A stretch of 64,000 nucleotides of DNA from Hexactinellida sp. DTS-2022. Its lineage: Eukaryota > Porifera > Hexactinellida. The translations under genes were made by a program, and so were the position numbers. Each line of letters begins with the position of its first letter. The first letter of the stretch is position 1. Shown piece by piece: positions 19,540 to 31,030 of this stretch. Location: positions 1,178,001-1,242,000 of the forward strand of contig JAPNXP010000006.1 in the NCBI GenBank assembly GCA_028753945.1, written 5' to 3'. The notes under the pieces were generated by a model that worked only from the letters and a program-made list of their open reading frames with translations, had not been told where the DNA came from and ran no database searches.

Positions 19540-20520
19540 TTAAATGAAACTTCTTTATACTAAGAGAAGGAGGCTTGATACTTTCTGGATAGGAGAATTG
19601 CCTTCAATCGCGAAAAATATACCTATGACCCAACTTTCCAAATCGAGGCGTCCCGAAACGATCTGCAGATTAGCGATAGTACATATAAATTGTCAATTAA
19701 ACTGCTCCAGTGGTCTTTTACTCGAGGAGATAATATCTACCCTTCAATTTATTAAGTTACTCGCTCAGATCGTTTTATGCTCACATAGTTCTACAAGCTC
19801 TGTTGAGAGATTGTTTAGCATTTGTACTACGTTGAATAAACCGTTCTGAAACAGTTAGAAGAATAGGGTCTACCCGATCTTCGATAAGATTTATTTGTTC
19901 TTCACTAGTATCTGCTAGTGCTGTAACCACACTTATTAACAACGCCTTAAGTTGAGATTGTTCGTTCATCCACTGTAAAGCATATCATGGATCTATCAAT
20001 GTAGCTAATTGCATAATAGTATCACATTTCCCGTCCTCATTATCGAATCTTCGTTTTAGATCATCAATAAGATAATCAGACATGACATACTTTTCTTCTT
20101 TTGAAGATTCTTCAAGCCATTCCAATGCATGTATTAACATTCCAGGTGAAGCTGTATCGCTTTCTAAATTAACGGTCATTAGTGAAAGTAGCCAAAAACT
20201 TGATATACTTCTTGTAGATATCGTAGTTCAGAAAACATGAAGTAATTAGTCTTCTTCACTGATTGTAGTTTATTTAACAGACCCTTTTTTTCGGCTTGTA
20301 GAATTCAACCCACATCTTGTATAAACTACCCCAACGAGTGCATTTTGCGAAGGTATGAAACATTTGTTCTCGACTAACATGCGAAATTCATTAGTAGATT
20401 TTCCTATTGACGCAGTGAACTTTTTCGCTTTTGAGATTAATTGTTTAATTCGACATTCATTCCATTTAAGAAGTCGATGATAACTCTTTGGAGCCAGTAA
20501 AAACTGCATCGGAAATGTAG
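19540..20520. pseudogene. Scrambled hAT transposase remnants
   Basis: On the forward strand SSTSSVERLFSICTTLN (19789-19839) matches the hAT dimerisation motif. On the reverse strand, pieces at 20509-20270, 20179-19985 and 19969-19781 read KLLKWNECRIKQ-like text, LATLIDP, then MNEQSQLKALLIS; the block ending ATLIDPRY-like is common in hAT proteins. Opposite strands and stops mean several overlapping, broken copies. Confidence 0.55.
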
Positions 20521-20689
20521 ATTTAATTTATAAGCTTTAAATTTCGAAGATGTAAGGGATTACAATCATCCATTTGGTTAATCATGTTAGAAAATATAAT
20601 CTTTACTGCCTCTAAAACAAGTTTCTCATCAATAGGGTTATTATCATAAAATACTGTATTTCTCGGTCAATTATCCGATAGGGTCAACC

Positions 20690-22039
20690 ATGGCCTACTT
20701 AATATACGGCTATATACACTAACCGGCCAAAAGTATTTGAACAGCAATAATTTGTATTTATACATTCAAGCTTCTAGCAGCATAACAGCATTGGTAGATG
20801 CATCAACACTGCAATTTACATAAAACGATATGTAAAGTATAATAAAATAGCAATTTTTTTGAATTTACGTATATATGGAGGTGTTAAACTCATTAACTAT
20901 ATAATTAGCTAATTAAATATATAATTTCTGATCATCAAGATTTAATGAGAATATAGAAGTTCTGATTGCAGATTTGAATTCCACATGTTCGAATTACTCT
21001 AGGTACATAATTTCAAATCAATACGTTAATTTTCAACTAATTACAGCCACATTCCCATTTGTGCCACTTGTGCCACAAGTGGCACGTGGCAGATACACTT
21101 ATGCCACTTCATGGATATTGACTAAAATGACATGGATTCAAAATATCATTTACTTTATAACTATAGCAAGATATTATAATCATTTCAGAGTAGTTTGACC
21201 AGCCATTAATAAGTTACCAGACGACTATTGTGTCTGCATTCAAATTACAATTGTTCAAATACTTTTGGCTGGTTAGTGTATGTTCCCGAGAAGGCCAAGA
21301 AAGAAGAAGGCCAGTTTCTAATTTTCATTTTAGGATAAACTATGCCTCCTATTGTTGTTATTTGGGTTGTATATGTGGTAATCAACCATTGCGAGTCCAA
21401 TGGAACCACTTTTGAGAATCTCAGATTTGTGGTTAAGCTGTTTAGGCGCAATTTAATGATGACGGTAACAATTTATGGTAAAATGAATTTTTTTAAAATA
21501 TCATTAATTTCAGTTTCTTCCTACTTTCTAATAATTTTATAATAGGAATACTAATATAGGTATATATTTCATACCCCAAAGGCTACTAAATCACAAAATG
21601 GCGACATTCTAAAAAAAATGAAAAATTATAAAGCAACCACATGCTAAAATACAAGTAGTATCCGAATTAAAACTTACTATTTTCGTACATAAAACGTATA
21701 TAATTGCTGGTTTATATATATTCATTATCAATATATATCCGGAAAATGTATTCGAAGTATATTAGCAAATTATTTTCATTTTCTCGCAGTTCTTTATACT
21801 CAAATTTTATATTTTTGTATATTTGTGGTGTCATCATAAAATTGCGCCTAAACAGCTTAACCACAAATCTGAGATTCTCAAAAGTGGTTTCATTGGACTC
21901 GCAATGGTTGATTACCCCATATACAACCCAAATAACAACAATAGGAGGCATAGTTTATCCTAAAATGAAAATTAGAAACTGGCCTTCTTCTTTCTTGGCC
22001 TTCTCGGGAACATATATAGCCGTATATTAAGTAGGCCAT
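20690..22039. mobile_element. Mutator-like foldback element with 9-bp target duplication (middle layer)
   Basis: Arms of about 200 bp are inverted repeats starting ATGGCCTACTTAATATACGG. GGGTCAACC is duplicated at 20681-20689 and 22040-22048; 9 bp with long inverted arms is typical of Mutator-like elements. Its left arm is split by the MITE at 20717-21278. No transposase inside. A solo arm is at 6336-6542. Confidence 0.82.
20717..21278. mobile_element. 562-bp Tc1-type MITE (inner layer)
   Basis: The left end CACTAACCGGCCAAAAGTAT and right end (inward) CACTAACCAGCCAAAAGTAT match over 27 bp with one difference. TA is duplicated at 20715-20716 and 21279-21280. The intact arm at 21840-22039 shows the empty site ggctatatatgttcccgag, proving the insertion exactly. 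An inner palindrome gtgccacttgtgccacaagt lies near 21061-21085. Confidence 0.92.
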
Positions 22040-22204
22040 GGGTCAACCAATTATCCGATTCGAGCTCGAGGAAACCAATTATTCGATTCAATTATTTTGA
22101 TTTCATTGGCTTATCTATTTAGGATATTGGTTGATTAGTATAAAAAAACTAATACGAAATAAATATGTTCCTAAATATCCAAATATTTAATATAAATTAT
22201 GGCT

Positions 22205-23160
22205 TCGAGTTCATAAGATGCAGGACAACACTCTGCCACATCATCTACAGTTGTCATTTTACGAGGTCGGAGAGCAATTTCAAATGAATTACAGAAATGT
22301 CTTATCGATACCCATCAGTCGGGACTAAGCTATAAACAGATGACCAGATTGTATGGCGTGAAGAAAGATACAGCTTACCGAATTTGTAACACCAGATAAT
22401 ATTCTACCAAGCTTCGAGGTGGTCCAAGAGAAAAAAAGTTGGATGAGGATTCGATAAGTCTTCTCTTAATATCCATTGAATCCCGTCCGGATATCACTCT
22501 TGGGGATGATGAGAAATAAACTACTTCTCGAACGAGGGATAACTGTTTCAATATCTACGATCGATCGGTATCTTGAAGGATGCTTAATTACAATTAAAAA
22601 AACTTGCTTCCAAAGTACGTAATTCACCTTTTTACTTCCAAATGTAAGTACTTCCAGATGTCGTAATTCACCTGCAAACAAAGAATGTAGATGAATTCTT
22701 GCTCTATGGTTGCAACAACAGCATGAAATCGGAGCCCGATTCTGTATGTTGACGAGTGTGGATTTGGCTTATAACCGCTCGGAATCGTGTTCGATCAATG
22801 CAAGGATAGCCCGCTCGAAGGATTGCTGACAATCAACGAACTTCCCATGTCACTCTGTCCAGGTGTCCATTCAAAGATCTTATTGGAGGTGCTAAACAAA
22901 TTTTTTGATCAATTTTATTTATATCTTAATTATTCCATCTCTCGATTGGTTTTGCATTGGAACCAAGTAGCTCAGTTGACACAGCACAGCATTCATCGTA
23001 TTTGACAACGCTCCTTGTCACTATGGAATTTATCCCTTCACACTTCGAGTTGAAACGCCTCCCTCCATATAGTTCCGAGTTAAATCCGATTGAGTTGTGC
23101 TTTCAAAGTCTAAAATCCTATATAAACGAACTCTCAGTGCTCAGGGTCCAATTATAGCAA
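22205..23160 (+). pseudogene. Tc1/IS630-like DDE transposase, decayed
   Basis: Pieces in three frames follow the order of a transposase: helix-turn-helix GLSYKQMTRLYGVKKDTAYR (22319-22380); LRGGPREKKLDEDSISLLL (22411-22470); ESRPDITLG; first catalytic Asp in YVDECGFGL (about 22747); second in IVFDNAPCHYG (about 22996-23028); and PPYSSELNPIE (23062-23094). Stops and frameshifts throughout mean it is inactive. Confidence 0.78.
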
Positions 23161-23535
23161 TTGAGGGCCAAACTATGGTAGTGCAAGGAGAGATAAACTA
23201 TTGCAATTATGCCCAAATGCTTTGGCTCAAATTACTCATGCAACTTGTCTGAATTCGTTCTACCATGTATTGACAGCAACAATTCCGAGAGCAATACGCC
23301 TTGAAAATCTTTAGGAGCTACATTATTCCAATGTATTCCAATAAATCACTTTATCCAATATTAACTGTAATATCCATTACCACTATATCCAACATCTCAC
23401 TATAATAGTTGGTTGCTTGAATCGGATAATTGGTTGCCCGAATCAGATAATTGGTTGCCCGAATCGGATAATTAATCGAGAAATACAGTAGTAGCTCACC
23501 CAATAAGGGGAAGCATTTTCCACCATAATTGTGTA

Positions 23536-24060
23536 TCATCTAGAGAAGTCTTCATAATTGAAGAGTAAACCCTTAAAGACTTTGCGCATCACGACTGCAG
23601 AATCGGTCCCAATTCGAACTAATTTATGAATGATTCCATATTTCTCAATGGATTTTACAATATATGCAGCAACTCTCTCATGTGTATGTCTTCCTCTAAA
23701 GTATTCACACTCCACCACAAATGTTTCTTGCTCTAACGATCTTTATCGATTACATGAGCCACAACCAAAATAAAGCTCTGCATATCCTATTCGACCACCC
23801 AGCAATAGCTAAATTTACAAATTTTAGTGGGTTTTTTTCATCCTATTTGTTCACCCTCCTCATAGTTGATCATATAATTTCCAAGGCGATTGATAATGAA
23901 GTTTCGGGAAGGCAGACGATAACTCGATAAAGTAGTTGTCAATAATTGCCAATATGGGTTTGTGCGTACCATCAATCCAGCTTAAAACCTTGGGGAAGCA
24001 CTGTCTATGAGCAAACCTTTGTTGGCTATGCATTTGCTCAGATTGGCTAGGGAACGCAAT
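23536..24060 (-). pseudogene. hAT-like transposase fragment
   Basis: The reverse strand reads FRGRHTHERVAAYIVKSIEK then IHKLVRIGTDSAVVMRKVF (23700-23570), resembling the hAT region with catalytic Asp in TDSA. Upstream (higher coordinates), another frame gives DGTHKPILAIIDNYFIELSS. Broken and partial. Confidence 0.55.
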
Positions 24061-24395
24061 GAATTATTTAGCATAGAAGCATAATGCATTTGTTACAGTA
24101 CAAATACACCTGTACACTGATGGCTGGATATTCCATGTGATGAAGCGACTACAGTTTGGAAAGGGACATTAGCCAAGAAATGTAACAAGACATATAATTG
24201 AGTGGCAGCAGGAATAGCATATGATCGGAATGTTTAAGCAAGCAAGTTTAAGACTGTCCCTTCGAGATGAATGAAAATATCCCTTGTAACTCTGTATCAT
24301 GAAATAAACTCGATTTCATCATACATTTCTAAAGAATTTAATCTATCTCGACTCGAAATACTCTCTGCCGTGCTAAACTAAGATATTATATAAAT
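24061..24395. other. Intergenic, nothing recognised
   Basis: No open frame or repeat family was recognised between the hAT fragment and the next hAT end. Confidence 0.3.
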
Positions 24396-25836
24396 AAGGG
24401 GTCGGCAATCCCCGACCCGCGGGCCAGATCTGGCCCGCGAGGCTAAATTATCCGGCCCGAGGCTCTCTTGCTCATCGTGACCTCCGATTCGGCCATTCAA
24501 TTGAAATCCAAATATTCTAATAAACATCAGTGTGGTAACATTATTAAAGATAAGTCAATACATATATATACGTAGCATTCTTTACATAAGGCAATGGCAC
24601 TCATTCAAATTTTTTGGACCAGGGATTGGTTAGTATAATCAACTAAATATATGCAATTCAATTATTCTTCGAAATAAGTAATCCAGGGTGATTCTACTTA
24701 TATAAATGTTTTTTTGTTTTGTCATGTACGTATAAAGCGCATATTTTTGATATACTTGTACCAATATACCAAATATGCCAAAACTTTGAACGCTTTTCGC
24801 TTTTTCAAACAAATTGCTGTGACTAACCCATCTAGGAGGAGTCATTTTTTCCCGAATGTATCGCTTGAAGTCAGAGAGCTAAATTAATATGAATTTCCAA
24901 TCGTATGGCTAATAGCTTCCAGGAACTGCCATGGATCATAATCGTCATCAATTAACTTTTGCTTGCATCTATCCCTTTGTTGAAATTCTTTAAATTCTTC
25001 TTTTTCTGTGGCCTACTGATTTGCACTGCTCTGACACAAGCGTCCAACATAGTTGTCCACATCCTGAATTATGTTGTTTAGGACTCACATAAAAGTCCAA
25101 ATCCTTGGATGACTTGTACATATGTTGGTTTTTAGTTTTGAATGATAACTTTCTGCTCCGTTGTTGGTTGTTATTGAGCTCATTGATAGAAAGTTCCTCT
25201 GGAGATATTCGAATTAACCATCTCCTTTTGAAATATTTCTTTAGTTTTTCGAGTTTGATTTTATCAGAATTTTCTACATTAGTACAAAATTAATACAAAA
25301 ATTAATTATACCAATCATGTGGAAATGCAAGTCGATCACAACACAATTCTAACAAATGCAAGTTAGCCATAAAACAATTCTACAAATGCAAGTTAGTCAT
25401 AAAACAATTCTACAAATGCAAGTTAGTCATAAAACAATTCTAACAAATGCAAGTTAGTCATAAAACAATTCTAACAAATGCAAGTTAGTCATAAAACTAT
25501 TCTAACAAATGCGAGTTAGTCATAAAATAATTCTAACAAGTGCAAATTATCCATAAAACAATTCTAACAAATGCAAATTAGCCATAAAACAATTCTAACA
25601 AATGCGAGTTAGTCATAAAACAATTCTAACAAATGCAATCAGTTGAAATTCTAACAAATGCAGACTTCCAAATTCTAACAAATGCTGCGCCCCCGCTATG
25701 ATATACACTAATAATAAACAATCCTACAATGTATAAATTACAAGTAAGACCAAAAGATGGTAAAGTGCTTGGCCCGACTAATGCGATAAATGACTCAATC
25801 TGGCCCGCAGGTTCAAAAAGTTGGCGCCCCCTGATA
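24396..25836. mobile_element. Non-autonomous hAT-like element with internal minisatellite
   Basis: The left end reads aggggtcggcaa..gcgggccagatctggcc. The right end (inward) reads caggggGCGCCAACTTTTTG then gcgggccagattg. Flanks ATATAAAT and ATATATAG agree at 6 of 8 positions, consistent with an old 8-bp duplication. The reverse strand has fragments of unknown proteins (PPRWVSHSNLFEKAKSVQ near 24838-24785). A tandem array fills 25340-25690. Confidence 0.6.
25340..25690. repeat. 31-33-bp minisatellite, about 11 units
   Basis: The unit is acaattctaacaaatgcaag plus ttagtcataaa, with minor changes (cgag, gcca). The last units shorten to aaattctaacaaatgc. Confidence 0.88.
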
Positions 25837-25839
25837 TAT

Positions 25840-26790
25840 AGATTAAGTAATATGTTTGTAGATAGCAAGGAAAAGTTGTATTTATCTAACTTTTCCTGGT
25901 GGTATCACTAATAGTTAGCCTGAATGTAGTTTTGAGAATTGAAGTAAACTTAGCATGAAAGAAGTCAAGACTTAGTTTATACTTAGTTTAGACTAAGTTT
26001 AAGTTTTAGAAATGTAATCGAATAAGGTCTCTGGACGGCTAGTATCATCTTAGAACATAATAAGTGATGAAGCCGATGATACTTAGCTCAAGTTGAATAA
26101 TACTTGTATATGAATTATGGGCATTATACCTATAATACATAATATTCAAAGATGCTTTACTTGTCAATTGTCAATAATGATTTATTGTGACAGCTAACAT
26201 ATTTACAGTAATAATAATCCTTTTCTCCATCACATATTATATCTTCTAACCTCAATTAGATTAATTTTTCAATATGTTTAATTAGTACGTATAAAACTTT
26301 ATACGTGAGGGATAATTCACGTAAAATATAACTTAACTTTTTCTTCTCTGCTTTATGGACAAGGCTACAATGGAAAACTAAGGAAAGATACACAAAAATA
26401 AGTCTATCACTATAGATCCTCCTATTATTAGTAGTCAGTAGGCAATATTGTATGTTAAAATGACTTATGTGACAGTTCCTTATATTTACAGTATATATCC
26501 TTGTCTACAAAAGATTATCAATTCCCTATCTTAGCCAATGATTCTGGACTGTATAGATATCTGAATTCAGTAGCTTCCAAAAGTTTGTATTATATAATGA
26601 TATCGTTGAAATAGAAGAGTATACGTACAAAGCAGCTCGTTCCCTGTATAATAAATCAGGATATACTATTTTAAATTGTAAATAAATTGAATAGCTGATG
26701 AAAATTATCAAAATAAAACAAATTTAAAATATAAAAGAATGTCAAAATAAGTAATAAAGTTAATATAATTAATTAATAAGGTGATCCACG
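25840..26790. other. Intergenic downstream of the 1190-residue gene
   Basis: AT-rich; gactaagttta text is repeated near 25970-26000. No gene or transposon end recognised. This is the 3' side of the minus-strand gene. Confidence 0.4.
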
Positions 26791-29700
26791 TTATAAGGGA
26801 ATCCAATCTCTCATAGGAGGTACATTGTATACTTCTTTATAAGATAATTTCTTGGTCTTCAAATATTTTAACAAAAGAAGAATAAGTATAACAGAAAGGC
26901 AAAATATGAGGAAAAGTGTAAGAAGGATAAAGATTAATAGGAGAGAACTGTGATATACAGGTTGTAGTAGGCATGTGAAGTTACCTGACCATCCACCACT
27001 AGCATTACAGTATATTATATCAGGACCAACTAGTGTGTAGCCCTGATTACAAGCCACTGCTATAGTAATCCCCGGAAAGTATTCGGATCCATTGAGTACA
27101 GCATTCTTAATTTTATGAGGAAATCCACAGCTTATTATCTTTACTGATTTATTCATTATTTCTTCAGCAATGGTTGAGAATGTTAGAGTCTCTCTAGCGA
27201 ATGATAAAACTCCAGTATTGACAGCGTCAAATAAACAGGGAAACGAGGCACCACATAATTCTCTGACTTCTGAAGTAACCTGCTCAATATCTGGAGATAG
27301 GAACGTAGGCTGGAAGGAAGGTTGTGAATAAGTATTGTAGTTGAATAGTGTTTGATAACTGAAGAGAGATTCATACTCACTCACCATCCAATGCAAACCA
27401 AACTCGTAATGAATCCTATAAAGAGTTGACTTAATGGGTAAAGAGTTACCCCTGGGTAACATTAAGTCATCATCAACGAGACCGTTAAAATTACCAAGAA
27501 GACCACTCACACTACCTTTATATGAATCATCCAATTGAAGCAGAAATGACATTGATAATGAATAGAGGTAGATTCTCAAAGCAACCCCATTATCAAATTG
27601 AACATTAATCTGTGAGAGATCCCTCGCTATGCGAATAGTAACTCTTTTGGAAATTCTCTTCAAAAGAATGCCTTCCGTGAGTTTGAAGGACTGATCATCA
27701 ATATAAATCAGTGTTTGATTGAGAACATTCCTTTGTAGCTGAATCTTACTTGAGTTGTGTGTTTGAATAGCAAATGCAGTGTAAACAGATGCTGATGTGT
27801 TCTGGAATATCTCCATTCGAGCTTGAAAAGTTAAATTATACAAAAAAGATGAAACAATAGTAAATTCCCCAACTCCATTAAAAGTATACTGAAGGCCATC
27901 CAAACTATGGAAATGAGGATCACCATTTGTTGATCCAAAACCTGGTGGGTTATAGTTAAAACAATCATCAGGAGGTCTGTAAGTATGATACAAATCACAG
28001 TTGCCTGACAGTTTACAACAGACTATCCATGGTAACACATCATATACGTAATGCAGAACTAAGTTAAGAGTCGGATCGTGTGTATTAGCAGCTCCGGAAC
28101 TCTGCTTTCCAAGGCTGATATTTCCATTTTCACTGTAACAACACACCTGACTAGATCCAGTGCTCGATGGGGTAGCTGATCTAAAACATATTTCAGATAC
28201 AGGATTGTAGAATCTAGTGCGTAGAGTTGTATCTAATTCATAACTTACATCTGATTTTGCTTGATCTGAAGTACAAGGACAAGGGTCAATTCCTGTGGGT
28301 ATTATCATTAGTATATCAAGAAAGCGTTCTGAACAAACTTCTGGCGGAATATCATTGACAAAGCTGAGAATAGTTAAAGGTCCTGTTATGTATATACGTC
28401 CAACTTGTTCTGATGAGGCTAGTATTAATGTCCCGACCGTTCTTTTTAGTGAAAATGTGTTCGGTATTATAAAGGTTGTTGACATTGTACCGGAATTAGC
28501 AATGTCTTTCATGAAAGTGCTACTCAGATCCCATTTCGGAAGAAGTGAATAAGGATTTTCAATTAGAAAAATCTTCATATATAACTTGATATGCAAACCG
28601 ACAAAGATTTGAGGATCCCATGTTAATGTTGTCACAGAATTAGAATTCAAATGTAATTCATTACCTTCCTGATTAGAAATAGTAATAAGAGGTTGCAAGG
28701 TGTCTTCATCAGCAACATACACAAGCCCACTAAATGGAAACGAATTGCTTTCGTCATCCGACACAAATATTGTTAAATAACCAGTATCAAAGATCGGAAG
28801 TGTGACACACATTATCTGATTATACAGTATTGTTCCATCAACTACAAAACCAGAAGAACCAAATTTACATTTTGCTGGGGGTAATTTCCCATATTTTTTA
28901 TTAGTTTCACAAGGCAGTTCAATCGTCAATTGTTCACCTCCCAACTTACGTATGTAGAATGGACGGATAGTTAGTACTCTCTCACTACTTGATAAAGATA
29001 TTCCAGCAGCATATCCATACGATTCATGACGTTCATAACCATACACAATAGCAGACATGAGAGAGTATGATTCTACTAGAGTGATATGGTACAAATTTTC
29101 TTTTCGAGGTAACTGTACAATTAGTAACACGTAATCAGAGTCATCGATAGTACTCTCAATTAAGAGAGATGGGGGTGAGTCATTAGTGATTATCGGTTTT
29201 CCATTCAATCGAATTAAATTCCTTTCGTTTTCTTTTACAATTATATTCACAAAATTCACAAATCCATCACTATTTTGCGCTGAATGAGTGGGAGTAGAGA
29301 ACCCCAAGTTATGAGTGAATTGGTTTTCAGAAGGTACCTGAATTAAAGATGGATCTACAATATTTCCATTTACCCTTAAAAGTATTTGAATTAAAAACGA
29401 TGGTTGATCTGATATTATTATCCCATTTCCATACAAGTTATCTTCCCACACTCCTCCTGATCCTAATATTACCTGTGTACCATTAACAGTAACTAATGTA
29501 TTGTTAAAGAATGCAACTAATCGGAATCTAGAAAAGTCCTGTTCATTTGGAGGATTAGAATAAAAGTGTTTAATTCCCCAGCTGTTAACGGGTATGCTCT
29601 GTTCCATAAGGGCATCACAAGTTGAACCAGGAGTAAAAGTACATTGATGGCCACTAATTACACCAATGGGGTGGTTGCTATTGACAATGGAACCAGTTAA

Positions 29701-30363
29701 ATCATTTGAATTGATTAAATTATTAGGTGAGCTGACCACTTGAATTGCTTGAAACCTATTCAGATTAAGAGTTAAGGTATCACCTTGAGAATACACAACA
29801 AGGTCAATAGTAACTTCTGCAGTTAGTTGGATTGTAACTATTGTATTATCTACTGTACCAAACAGAGCAAATAGAGTACTATATGGACTAGACCTAAGAT
29901 TTTGATAAGTAGAAATCATATATTGAGTTCCAAGATTTTCAACAGGGATTGCTAAGTACGCATCAGAAGTGTGAGGTTCCAAGTGAATAACGTGGACAGA
30001 AATAGGATTTTTTGATTCTACTATTATTGTTTTGTAATCTTTTTCATTTCCTATCAGTTCTAGCTCTTTAGGAATGTACACGCGTTCATAGCCCCATGGA
30101 AGTAATGTGACAAGGTGATCAAGCCTAGAATCATTGAAGAATTTACTACTGATAGTTACTTGGGTTTGTTCTGCATTAAAAGAGATCAACATGACATGCA
30201 AAGCAACATTGGACTCGTGACTAAAGTAATTTTCAGAGAAAGCTATTATAAATTGCTTTCCAACTACATTTGAATTGCATGCTGTCTGCAGAGATACTGT
30301 TGTGATTAGGAAATACAATGAGATCGTACGTAGAATAGTGGAAGCTCTGAATGAAAAGAACAT
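26791..30363 (-). CDS. Membrane protein: IgGFc-binding-like, AMOP, VWD and sushi domains
   Basis: 1190 residues in one uninterrupted frame. A hydrophobic start (about 8-28) looks like a signal peptide. Residues about 110-440 resemble the IgGFc-binding N-terminal domain (PVNSWGIKHFYSNPP, VISGHQCTFTPGSTCDALME). An AMOP-like block is at about 690-805, with PWIVCCKLSGNCDLYHTYRP. A von Willebrand D domain follows from about 812 (GDPHFHSLDGLQYTFNGVGE) with GLLGNFNG near 955. A sushi/CCP domain spans about 1082-1130 (CGFPHK ... WSGNFTC). A transmembrane helix (about 1138-1165) and short cytoplasmic tail end it. The AMOP-VWD-CCP-TM order resembles SUSD2 and mucin-4; fusion to an IgGFc-binding-like part is seen in invertebrates. 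A role in adhesion or recognition at the cell surface is inferred. The absence of introns in 3.6 kb is notable. Confidence 0.88.
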   Translation of the reverse strand: MFFSFRASTILRTISLYFLITTVSLQTACNSNVVGKQFIIAFSENYFSHESNVALHVMLISFNAEQTQVTISSKFFNDSRLDHLVTLLPWGYERVYIPKELELIGNEKDYKTIIVESKNPISVHVIHLEPHTSDAYLAIPVENLGTQYMISTYQNLRSSPYSTLFALFGTVDNTIVTIQLTAEVTIDLVVYSQGDTLTLNLNRFQAIQVVSSPNNLINSNDLTGSIVNSNHPIGVISGHQCTFTPGSTCDALMEQSIPVNSWGIKHFYSNPPNEQDFSRFRLVAFFNNTLVTVNGTQVILGSGGVWEDNLYGNGIIISDQPSFLIQILLRVNGNIVDPSLIQVPSENQFTHNLGFSTPTHSAQNSDGFVNFVNIIVKENERNLIRLNGKPIITNDSPPSLLIESTIDDSDYVLLIVQLPRKENLYHITLVESYSLMSAIVYGYERHESYGYAAGISLSSSERVLTIRPFYIRKLGGEQLTIELPCETNKKYGKLPPAKCKFGSSGFVVDGTILYNQIMCVTLPIFDTGYLTIFVSDDESNSFPFSGLVYVADEDTLQPLITISNQEGNELHLNSNSVTTLTWDPQIFVGLHIKLYMKIFLIENPYSLLPKWDLSSTFMKDIANSGTMSTTFIIPNTFSLKRTVGTLILASSEQVGRIYITGPLTILSFVNDIPPEVCSERFLDILMIIPTGIDPCPCTSDQAKSDVSYELDTTLRTRFYNPVSEICFRSATPSSTGSSQVCCYSENGNISLGKQSSGAANTHDPTLNLVLHYVYDVLPWIVCCKLSGNCDLYHTYRPPDDCFNYNPPGFGSTNGDPHFHSLDGLQYTFNGVGEFTIVSSFLYNLTFQARMEIFQNTSASVYTAFAIQTHNSSKIQLQRNVLNQTLIYIDDQSFKLTEGILLKRISKRVTIRIARDLSQINVQFDNGVALRIYLYSLSMSFLLQLDDSYKGSVSGLLGNFNGLVDDDLMLPRGNSLPIKSTLYRIHYEFGLHWMVSEYESLFSYQTLFNYNTYSQPSFQPTFLSPDIEQVTSEVRELCGASFPCLFDAVNTGVLSFARETLTFSTIAEEIMNKSVKIISCGFPHKIKNAVLNGSEYFPGITIAVACNQGYTLVGPDIIYCNASGGWSGNFTCLLQPVYHSSLLLIFILLTLFLIFCLSVILILLLLKYLKTKKLSYKEVYNVPPMRDWIPL

Positions 30364-30429
30364 AATATCGAAGCTAATAAATTCTAAGAAATTATACTTT
30401 AATCGAAACTAACGACAAGGCTGGATTTA

Positions 30430-30683
30430 TTAGCTCAACAATGCTAATGTTGGTTAAATTTCAAAAATTGTGGGCGAATCCGATATAAACTGAGTTATCC
30501 CAAATATGTGCTTTTATGACGTCATAATCTCGTTATTTCGTTGAAAAACAATAGAACGTTGCCTGCATATAAATTTTCAGATTTCCTGTACATATGGTCT
30601 TTCCTAGTAATTCTGGACAAACACACAAACAAACAAACAAACAAACAACAAACAAACAAACAAACAAACAAACACACAAACAA
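30430..30683. repeat. CRE-bearing dispersed repeat, ends in (AAAC)n
   Basis: Shared blocks with 36145-36420 and 43675-44130: aaaattgtgggcgaatccga, tttatgacgtcataatc, ttttcagat, ggtctttcc and ctggacaaacacac. It ends in a (CAAA)n run at about 30624-30683. SINE-like layout, but no polymerase III boxes were identified. Confidence 0.7.
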
Positions 30684-30689
30684 GGAACA

Positions 30690-30796
30690 ATTATAGCGAC
30701 ATGGGTCTATTGGTTTTCTTAGCGAAATATTTGGATTATGACATTACACAGTAACCTTTTCGGTAATAACTTTTGCAAATTTGACTCGATTAGTAT
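30690..30796 (-). repeat. Inverted fragment of the same CRE-bearing repeat
   Basis: tgggtctattggttttctta through gactcgattagtataaa is the reverse complement of 33092-33190 (ccaatagacccatgtcgc; aaaaggttaccgtgt). Confidence 0.6.
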
Positions 30797-31030
30797 AAAA
30801 ATCCAAAATTGCAGCTGTGTCGACACATGTTCCTTCGAAGGCAGTGCCAGGCTTTGGGCTGATTACGATAACAATCGTAATTGATTACAACATTTCTTGT
30901 AATCGTAATCGTAATCACTCACTAGTAATCAACCCCAGGTCTGTTCAAGGCACTATATTTTGGTGGTTGGTTAATCGATAGTGCCTCCAAAGGAAAATGC
31001 TGTCTGCACAGATGTAATTTTAGATTTTTT
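30797..31030. mobile_element. MITE family A, copy interrupted by a small element
   Basis: The left half (aaatccaaaattgcagctgt, 30799 on) and right half (atagtgcctccaaagg ... gtaattttagatt) are separated by the 96-bp insert at 30848-30943. It is followed directly by the unit that also follows this MITE in the array at 37690-43560. Confidence 0.78.
30848..30943. mobile_element. 96-bp insert in MITE A with GATTAC-rich ends
   Basis: The left end CAGGCTTTGGGCTGATTAC and right end (inward) CAGACCTGGGGTTGATTAC are imperfect inverted repeats. Bases TTC(G)AAGGCAST occur on both sides, so a target duplication of about 11 bp is possible. The interior repeats gtaatc. Confidence 0.6.

Larger units (their letters stand above)
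20654..23488 (+). mobile_element. Tc1/IS630-type transposon, outer layer of a three-level nest
   Basis: The left end CTGTATTTCTCGGTCAATTA and right end (inward) CTGTATTTCTCGATTAATTA are inverted repeats of about 26 bp flanked by TA (20652-20653 and 23489-23490), the Tc1/mariner target. Subterminal copies of ggttgcccgaatcggataat repeat near 23410-23470, with related aaccaattatccgattc near 22045. A decayed transposase lies at 22205-23160. The element is interrupted by the insertion at 20690-22039. Confidence 0.82.

Noticed and set aside
25340..25690. CRISPR-like array
   Set aside because: Units are contiguous with no unique spacers and the context is eukaryotic; it is a minisatellite.
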